The position numbers and the translations under genes are program-made. Positions 32,165 through 43,109 of a DNA stretch of 64,000 bases are shown piece after piece; position 1 is the first letter of the stretch, and every line of letters starts with the position of its first letter. The DNA is from Saccharomyces paradoxus. Lineage: Eukaryota; Ascomycota; Saccharomycetes; Saccharomycetales; Saccharomycetaceae. The DNA is taken from positions 1-64,000 of the forward strand of contig NC_047496.1 of the NCBI RefSeq assembly GCF_002079055.1, in the 5' to 3' direction. The notes beneath the pieces are model-generated. The model saw only the letters and a list, made by a program, of their open reading frames with translations. It made no database searches and was not told the origin of the DNA.

Positions 32165-32490
32165 CTACATCTGGAACAAGAATAAACCATTGTCCATTGA
32201 TCAGTACTCATGTTATTGGTATAGTATCAATTGTAATATAAGAAGACGCCTTATATGATAAGGGAAACAATCATCGAACCTAATGTCAACTTATAAAACA
32301 GAGGTAGAAATAGTGGTATTATTATCTAAAATTGCTCTTTCCCTTTGTGGATTCCTAGATCTTCAAAGGAAAACTTTTAGTATTAACTGTATACTAGATA
32401 ATATTACTCTATTATATAACAGAATCCTGATAATTGTCAGCAATATTCAGCTATACTTCACCATTTTGTTATTGGTGATAATCGCAAAAC
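32165..32490 (+). mobile_element. Eroded delta-type LTR
   Basis: Order and wording follow a delta element: TGGAACAAGAATAAACC near the start, AATATAAGAAGACGCC, then CCTTTGTGGATTCCTAGATC, ACTTTTAGTATTAACTGTAT and a CAGCTATACTTCACC-like end. Many substitutions show it is old. Open frames within it are chance. Confidence 0.6.
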
Positions 32491-34978
32491 CGATATCAAT
32501 ATAGTCAAACCTTTGAGCGTCTCCATAGTCTCTAGAATCGGACCAACGTCATTACTTATAAGTAAACGACTGGAAATTTTGAAAACATTAAAAATATTCG
32601 TTTATGCAGCTTAACATCATGGAGGAAAGAAGTGACAATACCATTACCACGAGATAAAAAATATTATCTTTCTACTAACTTGAGGCCTTTGTCATAGTTT
32701 GTACCTAAATTGGCTCTTCAGAAGTTTTGCTAGGTAGGTGCCTCTAAAATTTATTCCGGAAGAACTTCATTTCTAGTGTCACAGGGTCAATTGCTGGTAT
32801 CTACTTCTGGTAGTAAAGAGCTACCTTATGCAATGCTATCAACGCATTGAGTTTTGAATTGAAGCCTTATGTCGTTAGGTTTGTTGCTTTTCAGCACGGC
32901 ATGTAGTTGATCATTTTACAGAAGGGGAAGCAATTACCAGTTCTGAAAACTACCATATCGGAAGAATGTATTTTTGCATTGGTAAATGTTTTTCAGAACA
33001 CTATCTGGAAATAATAAAAACTTTTTTAACAATGAAGGTAGTAAAAGTGTTTTTTGAGTGATATTGCAGTTCTGCTTTACCACTGGATTTTGCTACTTGT
33101 GTATAAGTTACGGTCCGAACAAAATATTATTAAAAATATTTGTTCTTAAAATGACATACACTGTGATGAAAAAGCACTGGTCAGTAACCTTGTCGCATCC
33201 AAAGCATCATGTTTTTAAAATGTTTGTTTACGGTGGTATACTGATGGCAGATCGCACAGTTACTCGAATTTTGGAGGTTGGGAGAATTAACCCATTAATT
33301 ATTTTTGATGTTGAATTTGTATAATTCCTAAACTTGGGTATCCTTATATGGTGAAAGAAGGATTTGGTGCGCCTCCAATACGACGGTATGTTTCGGAGCG
33401 ATTGTGTTCTATTGTAAGTATTTAAACCGGTGGCATCCGATTGTGCAGATATCCTTAATTATCAAGTTTTCGCACTCCATTAACCACAAGTAATAATCTT
33501 AAACTAGCCTAATATGTAGCAAAAACATACCGCTTCTCCCTGTTTTTCTTACTTTTCATCTTGTCACTTAACACCTTTTTTTTTGTAGTTACTTTACAGT
33601 GTATCTCAACTATCCTGATGTATTTCACTCACGTCTAGAAAGACATCAATTTTTTTTTTTGGTCTCAAAAGACGATCCTTTTCATCGAGTAAAAGAAAAC
33701 TTTTAACGTCAAGCACTTTGTTCACTTCAATTCGCGCTAACACAATTTCCTATTAGTACTTCTTTGCAGTACGCCAACCAGCTATCCGAAAACAAAGGAT
33801 ATGTTTTACAAAGAATTTTACTCATACCTGGTAGTCTATATATGTTCTCTCCATTTTTTTTGGATTTTTCTTATTTTTATGTTATATAGTCTACAGGTGA
33901 TCGTAGAGCCATTTTTTCACAATGTAAGACATATTTATCACCATGCCTGTAAAATCATTGGATACATTAATCATTGGGAGGATATCTGCTCTCGTGTGAG
34001 AATTGAGAACCTTTCTCAAAAAGGATTTTTTGACTTTTTTCAGCCTTTTTGTTGGCACCGGAACGAGAACGAAATGTCGTCGAGAATATCATGCCTGGTG
34101 TTCGTCAAAAATTGTAAACAACATGTCTTACGGCTAGTTTCATTCCGCATCAATTAATAGTCTTACGGCTAGTTTCATTCCGCATCAATTAATAGTCTTA
34201 CTTAGAAAAATTACATGGCCTCCGTAAAGATTTTTTTTAAGTTCAAACGAGTCTGACAGTTTTCATATATTGTTGGCACCACCGACACAATCCGAACAGT
34301 AACGTCGTTTTACGCATAACGGATACCTTGCCTGACAATCTAGTTGTTGCTCCTTCATCGCTTAACAGCTACGGTTCTTAAAATCATGGCAATATCATAT
34401 TGTTTTTTTTAGCTTGAAGATTAATCTGGGAGAATGTTTTAAGTAGATTACGTAGTTAAACAATTATATTTTGCGACGTCATACGGAACACGCCTTCCCC
34501 TGCATTATTTTTCCGCGTTATTCCGTGCACCCTTTTCTTAGCCGGTTCCTGCGACAAAGACCCTGTTTTTACTTGCTTATAATCTATGGTCTTGAAAAAC
34601 TGCAGACTCCTCCCAATTGACAAAACTCTCTCCTCATCCTCATCCTCTACTGCCCCTCTTATTCATATAATCCAGTTTTTAGTTCCCTTGTTTTCGACAC
34701 ACTTTACTAATAATAGTGCCTTCACTGTCGGCCATGGTGCATTATTTCCACACTAAAAAATAATCCGACGATAACTCCTTCCTGTTTGATCAGCCTCTTA
34801 TCGTTCGTAAACGACGTAACATGGCGGAAGACAAACAAACTTGTTGAACAGAAGAAGATCTGGCGGTAATTGATTCCCGATATGAGCGAATATAAAAGCT
34901 TCATCTTTCCTGACTTGTACTAAGTTTTCCTTGCCCAATTGAAGGGGACAACGAAACAATCTATCAAGCAAAGCAAAA
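32491..34978. other. Gene-poor spacer before the amidohydrolase
   Basis: About 2.5 kb without a supported gene. Short open frames at 33058-33324 (88 codons, no ATG) and 33801-34157 (118 codons) have no confident match; the latter has two hydrophobic stretches and a faint similarity to DUP/COS membrane proteins that I do not trust. The promoter of the next gene lies at the right end, with a TATAAAAG box at 34892-34899. Confidence 0.45.
34126..34200 (+). repeat. 35-bp tandem duplication
   Basis: The unit beginning TCTTACGGCTAGTTTCATTC occurs at 34126-34160 and again, without a mismatch, at 34161-34195, followed by the first five bases of a third unit. It lies outside any supported gene. Perfect identity suggests a recent duplication. 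Confidence 0.95.
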
Positions 34979-36304
34979 ATGGCGACTTATGACATCGATG
35001 TTAACGAAGGAATGAACAAGTCCCTAGCTGACTTGGTAGCACCATGGCGCCCAAAGCCACTTAAAAATTACTGCATAAGTAACACCAATTTGATAGACGT
35101 GGTAAGTGGTGCCACTCTCGCCGGAGCTTATATTTTCATAGAAAACGGTATGATTTCTAAGGTTGAATTTGGCTCTGAAAAACCAGTAACCGTTGATGAA
35201 GGCGCCTTTGAAATTATTGACGGTATTGGTAAATTTGTCACTCCAGGTTTGATTGACAGTCATGTCCACGTCGCGTCAGTTGCAGGAGAAGCCGATTTGA
35301 GCAAGTTGATGTTGATACCAAAGTCAGTCACATTGCTCAGAATAAGATATACCTTAGAAGCCACTTTGGCAAGAGGTTTCACAACGGTGAGAGACTGTGG
35401 AGGTGCAGAAGGCTTTTTGAAAGCAGAGATACGTCAGGGATCCCTGAAGGGCCCCAGATTAATTACTTGTGGGCATGCCATTTCACAAACTGGTGGCCAT
35501 GGCGATCTGAGACCTGGTGCCTTACCTGCTAGTGCCTTTGACAGCTGTTCATGCCACTACGGTCAAGTTGGTGTTGTAGCGGATGGTGTTCCTGAATGTT
35601 ATAAAGTGGCTAGAGAAGAATTTAGAAGGGGTGCAGACTTTATTAAGTTTATGGGTGGTGGAGGTGTAGCATCTCCAACTGACAAAATATCAAACAACCA
35701 GTTTTGTGACGATGAAATAAAAGCACTGGTGGATGTCGCAAACAGTTACCATACATACGTAACAGCACATGCCTACACTCCAGAAGCTATAGAAAAATGT
35801 ATCAAATTAGGTGTTAAGGGTATCGAGCACGGAAATTTATTAGATGAACGCACTGCAGAGCTTATGGCAGAATCGGGTTGCTACTTGACACCAACCCTAG
35901 TGACCTACAAAGTGATGGGCTCCGATCAATTTAGCGCATTCTTGGGACCTGAAAATAGTAGGAAAAATACAGAGGTGCTTTACAAAGGAATTGATGCAAT
36001 TAAAATTGCTCAGAGCAAAAAAGTTAAAATTTGTTTTGGATCAGATTTATTAGGTCCTTTATATGGTTACCAAACACAAGAATTTTGCATTAGAGGGAAA
36101 GTTCAAACAGCCCAAGAAATTTTACTTTCGGCCACTGTTACTCCTGCAGAGATGAACGGATTAGGCGATAAATTGGGACAGATTAAACCGGGATTCATTG
36201 CTGACCTATTGATGATGAAATCAAATCCTCTGGACGATATTACAGTTTTGGATGAACCCGAGAGTAACATACTTTTTGTAATGAAAGAAGGAAGGATATA
36301 CTGA
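34979..36304 (+). CDS. Metal-dependent amidohydrolase (full-length YJL213W)
   Basis: A 441-residue amidohydrolase-superfamily protein of the imidazolonepropionase/prolidase-like group. All metal-site elements are present: H95-x-H97 ([10 protein letters not shown]) after strand 1, Lys223 (FIKFMGGGG), which would be carboxylated, His264 (VTAHAYT), His284 (IEHGN) and Asp356 (FGSDLLG). The small N-terminal beta domain (residues ~30-85) and C-terminal [11 protein letters not shown] motif complete the fold. It has no signal peptide, so it is cytosolic. The substrate is unknown; prolidase-like or cyclic amide hydrolysis is likely. S. cerevisiae YJL213W is annotated as 331 residues, equal to this protein starting at Met111, and would lack H95/H97. 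The ATG context (AGCAAAAATGGC) supports this longer start. Confidence 0.9.
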   Translation: MATYDIDVNEGMNKSLADLVAPWRPKPLKNYCISNTNLIDVVSGATLAGAYIFIENGMISKVEFGSEKPVTVDEGAFEIIDGIGKFVTPGLIDSHVHVASVAGEADLSKLMLIPKSVTLLRIRYTLEATLARGFTTVRDCGGAEGFLKAEIRQGSLKGPRLITCGHAISQTGGHGDLRPGALPASAFDSCSCHYGQVGVVADGVPECYKVAREEFRRGADFIKFMGGGGVASPTDKISNNQFCDDEIKALVDVANSYHTYVTAHAYTPEAIEKCIKLGVKGIEHGNLLDERTAELMAESGCYLTPTLVTYKVMGSDQFSAFLGPENSRKNTEVLYKGIDAIKIAQSKKVKICFGSDLLGPLYGYQTQEFCIRGKVQTAQEILLSATVTPAEMNGLGDKLGQIKPGFIADLLMMKSNPLDDITVLDEPESNILFVMKEGRIY

Positions 36305-36491
36305 TAGGGACATTGTTGTATTTAAATTTAACTTTATTTTTGTATTCATAAGCCTTTTTTTGTAATATAATAAGAGAATTTTTGATTTGTAGATCTTAAT
36401 GTAAATATTACTGCCTTAAAACAAAATCTTGGCCGCATAAGATATGAGGTTTTGACTTTATATTCTTCCTCGTCTTATTAACCTTTTTGAA

Positions 36492-36527
36492 CTTTTTACT
36501 TCGTTGAGCCTTTTTACTTCGTTGAGC
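36492..36527 (+). repeat. 18-bp tandem duplication between convergent genes
   Basis: CTTTTTACTTCGTTGAGC is repeated back to back at 36492-36509 and 36510-36527. It lies in the 475-bp spacer between the ends of the amidohydrolase gene and OPT1. That spacer contains no other feature I recognise. Confidence 0.9.
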
Positions 36528-36779
36528 AGTGTGAATCATTAATGGACTTATCTGATAGTGGAGGCAATGTTGACAGCGCCGTTATTATCACAGTCAACAG
36601 TAAAAGTAAATATCTAGGTAAAGTATTCCAAATTTTAGCAAATTTGAAAGGCTGACAAAAAGAAAAGAAAATATTTTCTTAATATTACAGAATATGAACT
36701 AAAGTTTGGTATTATGTGTGCAAATTTTTGAATTAACTAAATATAAACCACCTTGTAGGATTGTTATTATGTTTCATGA

Positions 36780-39179
36780 CTACCACCATTTATCATAACC
36801 GAATGTCTCACCTTTCTTTAAGGTATAGAATTTTTTATAATCATTATCATACGTTCTTTTCCAAACGTTGTTTCCCCACCAGCTGAGTTTACCACCTGGA
36901 TATTGTACACACAGAAATATGATAACGACAGAGATTGCCACGCCTGCTTCAACACCAGCCCCCATGACAAAATTATACTTATTGAACCAAGCTCTCCATC
37001 TTTTCCTTATAAAGTTTAGGCAGAATGACATTGCGAAAAATAATGAGTAGTTATAAGGTGTGCTTGGGGGGATATTACCTGGGCCTGTGAAAAATACGGG
37101 AGTGTGAATGTGCTTAGCGAATTTAAAGTTAGGGAATTTCCATTGAATGGCATAAACCACTAGTGGAAATAGCAAACCAATCAAGAAGAACCACATTAGC
37201 GGACTATAAATACGCCCTGATGAGAAAAGATACTTTGGCAAAGACCAGATGATAGAGGCGTTGAAAACTGTGCGACCATTTGCACAAGTGAACCCGTTTG
37301 GCTGATCAGTGGTACACAAGCCATCGATATTATGCATCATCCATTCCTGTACACCAACGTTAACCATACCAGATATGATAGTGGCATAAATTTGAATGGC
37401 AAAAATCAGACGGGGGGAAACTTTCATGTACATAGCCAATTTCAAATCTCTACTCAGATTTAAACCTTGTCTCATGACGATGAATCCGTATAGTTTGAAT
37501 AACAAGTTTGCCATTGGTCTTAAAGGCAGCATATAACCACAAATCAATTCTGTGATAATATTCAAACCAACGTGTTGATTAGTCATTGCTTCCAATATAC
37601 CTTGTGGAATGAAATTTACAAGGGAAATTAATATGGCAATAACAAATGCCCAGGCTGGGAACTTAGTATCGAAGCAGCATACTGCCACAAACCCTAAACC
37701 GATCATGACAATTTGCAAGAGCAAATACCACCAATCGGGACAGTCCTTGTAGTTTTTTGAGTAGATTCTCATGTGAATGTCGGTACCACCATTTTTACGG
37801 TCTTTAAACTTGGCGACAATATCTTTACCATGGTATAAGAAGCAGTGAACAAAAACAGCGATAACAGCGGCAAAATTCAAGGCATACGACAAAAGATAGG
37901 AAAATGGAACAAATACTGGTGAGTATTCTTTATATTTCTCGAGATTAATGGAGTAATCCTCGTTAAGAATCTTCGTTACGTTGTATTTGTTTTGAGCGTT
38001 GTCATAAGTGGAACCTGAAATGACAGGCATGTATTTGGCATACCAGGTGTTGGTGAAATAGAGGCATGGTAGGACTATGACAAAGAATATTAACACTGAT
38101 GCATAGGTGTTGGCAGAGACGTAGAATGGTGTAGCGAATACGGAGCCGGACATGGCTTGGGAAACTTGCGTGTAGTCGAATGTGATTGGCAACGCACCGA
38201 GCCCACTTTGAGTACCGAAGATTGTGTTAGCAATGAAATTGTGTCTTGTCTTCGACCCCCATAAAACGACGTTGAAATAGGACAGGCCAGTGAAGAGGAA
38301 TCCTGGTACCCAATACCAGACGAAGGATCCGATAAGAACAATCAAGAAAAACCTGTAACGGGGCATCGTCCAACCGTTTGCGACTGTCTTTTCAACTTTT
38401 CTTGAGTGCAGCGAATCAAACAATGACACTGAAATTAGAGTTTGAGGCCAGATGGAGCTTGCAGGGTTGACGACCCATCTTCTGGTCAGACCCGCAGCAC
38501 CATAACCAATCATCTGTGATGTCCAAACCAACAAGAACTGATATCCGACGTTTAGCTTCATATTGTAGAAACTTCCTTGAGCGTTCAAAATGTACATAGC
38601 GTATGCAGTGGAAGAAGTGAGCGCCACGGCAATAGTAACGACGGCATGTTCCTTTTTGGTGAATGGTCCCGGGTTCAAATCAAAGAATGGTACTTTGGGA
38701 CACTTCCAGTCGGGCAAGAGAGCCAGCACTCTACCTATTGGATAGCAAACAACCTGTGCGACAAGGAAATTGATCTCTAAAGATGGATATCTCAGGGAAA
38801 AGAACTGATTGACACCGGCGAATACTACCACAAATATCGTGGTTAAGAACCAAGTCCTCCAGTGGTTGAGGCGGATGGTGGGATCATCCTCAATGGAGAC
38901 CGCAGACCTCACTTCGGGATATGGAGAATTAGGCAAGTATGTAGGGTCGCCCTTCCAAACGAGACCTTCCTCTTGGATAGAATGGCGGTCGAATTTTTGG
39001 CTTTCTGGATCACGGTCCTCTTCATCAGTAGTCGCAGTAAAATTGTTGATGTCCTCATCAATATTCTTGACGAAAACATCTTTCTTCTCTTCTTCCATAT
39101 TGATCTGGATGGGGATGGTTGTTGGCGATGGCGAGGGCTCCGACTCTGCCGGGTCGCTCTCCCTATAAATCGTACTCAT
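36780..39179 (-). CDS. OPT1: Oligopeptide / glutathione transporter OPT1 (HGT1)
   Basis: A 799-residue protein with the length of S. cerevisiae Opt1 (YJL212C). The first ~105 residues are hydrophilic and acidic; about 12-14 membrane segments follow. OPT-family landmarks seen: NHWRTWFLTTIFVVVFAGVN at the first segment, SLRYPSLEINFLVAQ, FDLNPGPFTKKEH and the C-terminal GPGNIPPSTPYNYS motif. It is a proton-coupled plasma-membrane symporter, the high-affinity importer of glutathione and also of tetra- and pentapeptides. The C terminus (YDKWW) is typical. It is divergent from PEX2. Confidence 0.96.
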   Translation of the reverse strand: MSTIYRESDPAESEPSPSPTTIPIQINMEEEKKDVFVKNIDEDINNFTATTDEEDRDPESQKFDRHSIQEEGLVWKGDPTYLPNSPYPEVRSAVSIEDDPTIRLNHWRTWFLTTIFVVVFAGVNQFFSLRYPSLEINFLVAQVVCYPIGRVLALLPDWKCPKVPFFDLNPGPFTKKEHAVVTIAVALTSSTAYAMYILNAQGSFYNMKLNVGYQFLLVWTSQMIGYGAAGLTRRWVVNPASSIWPQTLISVSLFDSLHSRKVEKTVANGWTMPRYRFFLIVLIGSFVWYWVPGFLFTGLSYFNVVLWGSKTRHNFIANTIFGTQSGLGALPITFDYTQVSQAMSGSVFATPFYVSANTYASVLIFFVIVLPCLYFTNTWYAKYMPVISGSTYDNAQNKYNVTKILNEDYSINLEKYKEYSPVFVPFSYLLSYALNFAAVIAVFVHCFLYHGKDIVAKFKDRKNGGTDIHMRIYSKNYKDCPDWWYLLLQIVMIGLGFVAVCCFDTKFPAWAFVIAILISLVNFIPQGILEAMTNQHVGLNIITELICGYMLPLRPMANLLFKLYGFIVMRQGLNLSRDLKLAMYMKVSPRLIFAIQIYATIISGMVNVGVQEWMMHNIDGLCTTDQPNGFTCANGRTVFNASIIWSLPKYLFSSGRIYSPLMWFFLIGLLFPLVVYAIQWKFPNFKFAKHIHTPVFFTGPGNIPPSTPYNYSLFFAMSFCLNFIRKRWRAWFNKYNFVMGAGVEAGVAISVVIIFLCVQYPGGKLSWWGNNVWKRTYDNDYKKFYTLKKGETFGYDKWW

Positions 39180-39836
39180 GAGCTCTGTAATGCTATATAA
39201 TTGTTACGGTTGTTTTCTGCTACATGGTCAAAAACCTTTTACTACGAATACACAGTTTTTGACGACTGCCCATATATAGTTAAAACAATTCATCGAATTG
39301 CCCCAAATTTGGGAAAAAAATTGATAGGCACCCGATGAAGGCAGGAACTATCTTCGACAACGATTGCTGAGGCGTTTACAGAGCCATTAACTGCCCTTAC
39401 AGTGGGTTTGAGGTGACTAACAGGCAGCAACGAGCAACTGCTAAAAGGCTTGGTGCCTTGCAGACGGCTATTGTCTCTGAATTTTGTGTGAAAAACTTAG
39501 GTGTGGCGTCCTCGAGTCGGAAGGTGTGGCGGGCCGGAAAAAAAGAGGAAAAAAAGAAAATTAATGCAATAGCGACTGGCAGATAGGGAGGTTAGAGGGG
39601 TCGTATGCGTCTATCATCGTTGCAACAGGGCGACTCATGCCATGTCTTGGCCTTTGATACAGTGCGTCGGAAGTTAGTATCGATCCGAGGGATGGGAATG
39701 GATGCGATTTCCCCCAATTCTATCGTTATCGTTGGTGGAAAAAACATTATAAGGGATGAATGAAGATAGAGAGGAAAACCACAACGGGTAGAGTTTGCCG
39801 AGATAACTAAGAAGACGTAATCTAAAGGCAACCAGC
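39180..39836. other. Divergent OPT1/PEX2 promoter region
   Basis: A 657-bp spacer between divergent starts. Short frames that overlap the PEX2 start on the minus strand correspond in position to a dubious S. cerevisiae ORF and look like antisense shadows. No regulatory element is assigned with confidence. Confidence 0.5.
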
Positions 39837-40652
39837 ATGTCTCGAGTTGCACAGCTCGACTCGATAGCGCTTGATAAGGAACTGTATGGACAGTTCTGGT
39901 CCGAGTTTAATGCTGCTTTCGATACGAATGAACGCAAGGAAGAATGGGAGTTGATAGTGAACTCCATTGTGTTTATGTGCGCGACAAGGTTCCTTCCGCA
40001 GTTTGGCTCTAGCTGCACGTACGGATCCGCGCTCAGTGGTGTGGCTTTCCAGTGCAGGAAACGCACCTTGTATGTTGTCACCGTATTGGCTGGGTACTTG
40101 TGGAAGAAGATCACACATGCTGTTTTTAATGGTTCTCACGGTGGGAACCAGATGGTGTGGCTGAAGCTATACAAATGGCTTAACTTGTTATATCATGGCT
40201 GCGATGTGACCAACTTCCTGAGATTTCTAACGGCGGATGGTGCCCATGCGAGGGCGTTTTTATCGCCATTATACCGGGTGTTTAATGTCCATTCCACGAG
40301 GTTGGTTCGAGATGGCTCTGCGTCTGTCTCTGATTTTTATTCAAACTCTGTATTCGCTGGGTTGGAATACCAGAACAGACAATTGCTGTGGAATGCGCTG
40401 TTAGAACTCTTTTCCAAAACACTGCTTACGAAAAGGGGGCTCTTGACCTTTGCCAAAAAGCAACCGAGGTCTCGTTCTGGCACTTTCCCCAAGACAGTCT
40501 GTCCCCATTGTGGCGGTTTCCCGACCAACCCATACCAGATTGCTTGTTGTCACGCAAACTACTGTTATGTGTGTGTTGTAAAGGCTTTGGAATGGTCTGT
40601 GTGTGATGCCTGTGGGACCTCTGGACGACTGACTGCCTTACCAGTGTACTAA
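39837..40652 (+). CDS. PEX2: Peroxisomal RING E3 ligase PEX2
   Basis: A 271-residue peroxin of the same length as S. cerevisiae Pex2 (YJL210W). The N-terminal Pex2/Pex12 membrane domain (residues ~10-200) has hydrophobic segments near 70-90 and 110-130. The C-terminal C3HC4 RING finger spans residues 222-259 (CPHCGG, then CCHANYCYVC, then CDACG). With Pex10 and Pex12 it forms the peroxisomal membrane ubiquitin ligase channel that modifies and recycles the import receptor Pex5. Histidine is the fourth zinc ligand in CCHANYC. The gene is intact. Confidence 0.96.
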   Translation: MSRVAQLDSIALDKELYGQFWSEFNAAFDTNERKEEWELIVNSIVFMCATRFLPQFGSSCTYGSALSGVAFQCRKRTLYVVTVLAGYLWKKITHAVFNGSHGGNQMVWLKLYKWLNLLYHGCDVTNFLRFLTADGAHARAFLSPLYRVFNVHSTRLVRDGSASVSDFYSNSVFAGLEYQNRQLLWNALLELFSKTLLTKRGLLTFAKKQPRSRSGTFPKTVCPHCGGFPTNPYQIACCHANYCYVCVVKALEWSVCDACGTSGRLTALPVY

Positions 40653-40722
40653 GGGGACCCACTCCCCTACTTGTATCTCTATATATGTGTATAGTATATT
40701 CATATTCATGTTGTCTACTTGG

Positions 40723-40730
40723 GTCACGTG
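40723..40730 (+). promoter_or_regulatory. Cbf1-type E-box upstream of CBP1
   Basis: GTCACGTG matches the RTCACRTG consensus of Cbf1. It lies about 190 bases upstream of the CBP1 start in the short PEX2-CBP1 spacer. Cbf1 often regulates respiratory genes, so the placement is sensible. Confidence 0.5.
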
Positions 40731-40917
40731 GTCGATCGCCTGGTTTTTTTTCACTTTCTGTCAAAGAAAAAAGAAATAATAAAGATGTGGTATAATATTA
40801 TTGTGGAATGCAATACGGATCGATGTAGAGATCGACTTCTGAAGTCGAGGAGTAATAAACTGTGAGCTCTTTAGGATAACATTAGTTTGCATTTCGGCGT
40901 CTTTCCCTGTCCATGCA

Positions 40918-42882
40918 ATGTTTTTACCTCGTCTCGTTCGGTATAGGACCGAAAGGTTTATAAAAATGGTACCTACCAGGACCTTACGACGAATTAGCCA
41001 TAACAGCGGGGAATCGATTCAAAAACAGGTCTTGACTCTTATCAGTGCAGATGCGAGTTTAAATGATGATGACAAGTTGAAAATACGAAAATATTGGTCT
41101 GACATGGCGGACTATAAAAGTCTTCGGAAACAGAAAAATAGCTTACTGGAAAACTCTATATTGCACGAGATCAAGATCGAAGACTTTATCAAATTTATCA
41201 ATCGCACCAAAACCTCATCTATGACTACAAGAGGGCTTTATAGAAGAGAATGTCTGTATCAATGCAAGGCAAACTTGGACCTAGTCAATCAAGTAGTCTC
41301 CCAAGTCTCATCAGCAAGACAACAAAGGCCCCTAACTACGCAATTGGACACTATGCGCTGGTGCGTTGATGATGCCTTTAGTACTGGGGACATAGTCATG
41401 GCTGCAGACCTTTTCCTGTTGTACTACAGATTATTCACAGACGATAAAAAGCTAGACGACCAATATGCGAAGAAAATAATATCAGCATTAGCGTACCCGA
41501 ACCCATTGCATGATCATGTCCATCTAGTAAAATATTTACAATTGAACTCTTTATTTGAAAGGATATTCGGAAACGGTATAAAATTGACCCGGTATCAATT
41601 AGAAACTCTATCCAATAAGGCTCTCGGCTTGAGTAATGAAGCTCCGCAATTATGCAAGGCTATACTGAACAAGCTGATGAATGTAAATTATTCTTCGAAT
41701 AATGAGTTGAAGCTTCGAGATGATCAAGTACTACTTGCGTACAAATCCATTGATGAAAATTATAGAAGAGGAAATGTTGCAAGTGTGTATTTTACTTGGA
41801 ACAGAATCAAAGAGTACTATGTTTCCATTTCTGCACATGACTCCAGAATTATTTATAAAGTCTTCAAGATTTGTACGCATAATAGAGCCTATAGGTCTAT
41901 ATGTAGCGAGATGTTTTGGCAATTAACTCCGGAATATTATTGCAATAACCCTTTGATACTACCAGCAATCATTGATTTCATTACAAAGCGGGATTCTTTA
42001 ACAATGGCCAAGGAACTCATGCAAAATATTAACAGGTACACTTTACCCGAGAATCATCATATTGTTTGGCTGAACAAAAGATGTCTTTCTTCATTGCTGA
42101 GGATGCATTTGAAGTTTAATGACTCTAACGGTGTAGATAAGGTTTTGAAACAAATAACAACAAATTTCAGGGCGCTTTCGCAGGAAAATTATCAAGCGAT
42201 AATTATTCACCTTTTCAAAACACAAAACCTTGATCATATCGCTAAGGCGGTCAAATTACTCGATACTATACCACCCAAACAAGCGATGTTGGCCTATGGT
42301 TCAATTATCAACGAGTTGGTTGATTGGAAGTTGGCTTCAAAGGTGAAATTCACCGATAATTTGATGGCTCTTATAAACGATTTACTGATGAAAGCACATG
42401 ACTTTGACCCTGACCATAGAAACTCTCTTTGGAACGTCATTTCCTCTTTGTACATTAAGAAACTTTGTCATTATAAGAAACAGGATGGTAAATTTGTTAC
42501 CAATGCAAAGGAGAATATCGACTTGGCAAAACTACTATACATGGATGCTTCAAAAAGGGGCAAGATAAACTGGTCAAAATCAAACAGTAATCCATTCATC
42601 GTATCCTCCCCAACTGATGTCAAATTAAAAATAAATAATCAAAATAGGTTTACTATTTTAAGGAATATTGCATTAAGCGCCTTACAGATAGGAAGGATAG
42701 ACGTTTTTCTTTGGGCGTGTGCGGAATTGTACCAGAATGGTATGACAATTGAGGAACTAAATTTGGACTGGAATTTCATTTTAAAACATCAAATTAGAAA
42801 TTCAGAATTCAAGACAAACAAGGAGATCATACAAGATATTAAAAAGCATGGCGTTTCGGCTATTAAACGTTATTTAAGGTGA
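40918..42882 (+). CDS. CBP1: Mitochondrial COB mRNA stability factor CBP1
   Basis: A 654-residue protein of the same length as S. cerevisiae Cbp1 (YJL209W). The N terminus (MFLPRLVRYRTERFIKMVPTR) is basic with few acidic residues, as in a mitochondrial targeting sequence. The remainder is helical, with degenerate PPR-like repeats. Cbp1 binds the 5' region of the cytochrome b transcript, protects it from degradation and promotes its translation on the inner membrane, so it is needed for complex III. A second in-frame Met lies at residue 17. The gene is intact and faster evolving than its metabolic neighbours. Confidence 0.95.
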   Translation: MFLPRLVRYRTERFIKMVPTRTLRRISHNSGESIQKQVLTLISADASLNDDDKLKIRKYWSDMADYKSLRKQKNSLLENSILHEIKIEDFIKFINRTKTSSMTTRGLYRRECLYQCKANLDLVNQVVSQVSSARQQRPLTTQLDTMRWCVDDAFSTGDIVMAADLFLLYYRLFTDDKKLDDQYAKKIISALAYPNPLHDHVHLVKYLQLNSLFERIFGNGIKLTRYQLETLSNKALGLSNEAPQLCKAILNKLMNVNYSSNNELKLRDDQVLLAYKSIDENYRRGNVASVYFTWNRIKEYYVSISAHDSRIIYKVFKICTHNRAYRSICSEMFWQLTPEYYCNNPLILPAIIDFITKRDSLTMAKELMQNINRYTLPENHHIVWLNKRCLSSLLRMHLKFNDSNGVDKVLKQITTNFRALSQENYQAIIIHLFKTQNLDHIAKAVKLLDTIPPKQAMLAYGSIINELVDWKLASKVKFTDNLMALINDLLMKAHDFDPDHRNSLWNVISSLYIKKLCHYKKQDGKFVTNAKENIDLAKLLYMDASKRGKINWSKSNSNPFIVSSPTDVKLKINNQNRFTILRNIALSALQIGRIDVFLWACAELYQNGMTIEELNLDWNFILKHQIRNSEFKTNKEIIQDIKKHGVSAIKRYLR

Positions 42883-43109
42883 ACCACCGAACGCACATTT
42901 ACCATAAACACAACAAAGTAAACAATAACTTAATAAGTTCTGTAAATATATACGAAATTCAAGCATTGCATCCTAATTTTCCCCCTTCTTAGTCATCAAA
43001 TAAATGTATTCATATTACATACTTAAGATTAATTATATTCTTTCAAATTATTCTATCGTTGCACTATGATCAATTTATATTTACAGGCTTTTTAGTATAT
43101 TGTTATTAT

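Noticed and set aside
33801-34157. Member of the DUP/COS subtelomeric family
   Set aside because: Only a faint order of hydrophobic stretches and a Trp-Glu-Asp word agree; not enough to call a gene.
38809-39200. Plus-strand frames of 112-119 codons
   Set aside because: They are antisense to the OPT1 N-terminal region, with no independent support.
39592-40139. Minus-strand frames overlapping the PEX2 start
   Set aside because: They correspond to a dubious S. cerevisiae ORF and show shadow composition opposite PEX2.
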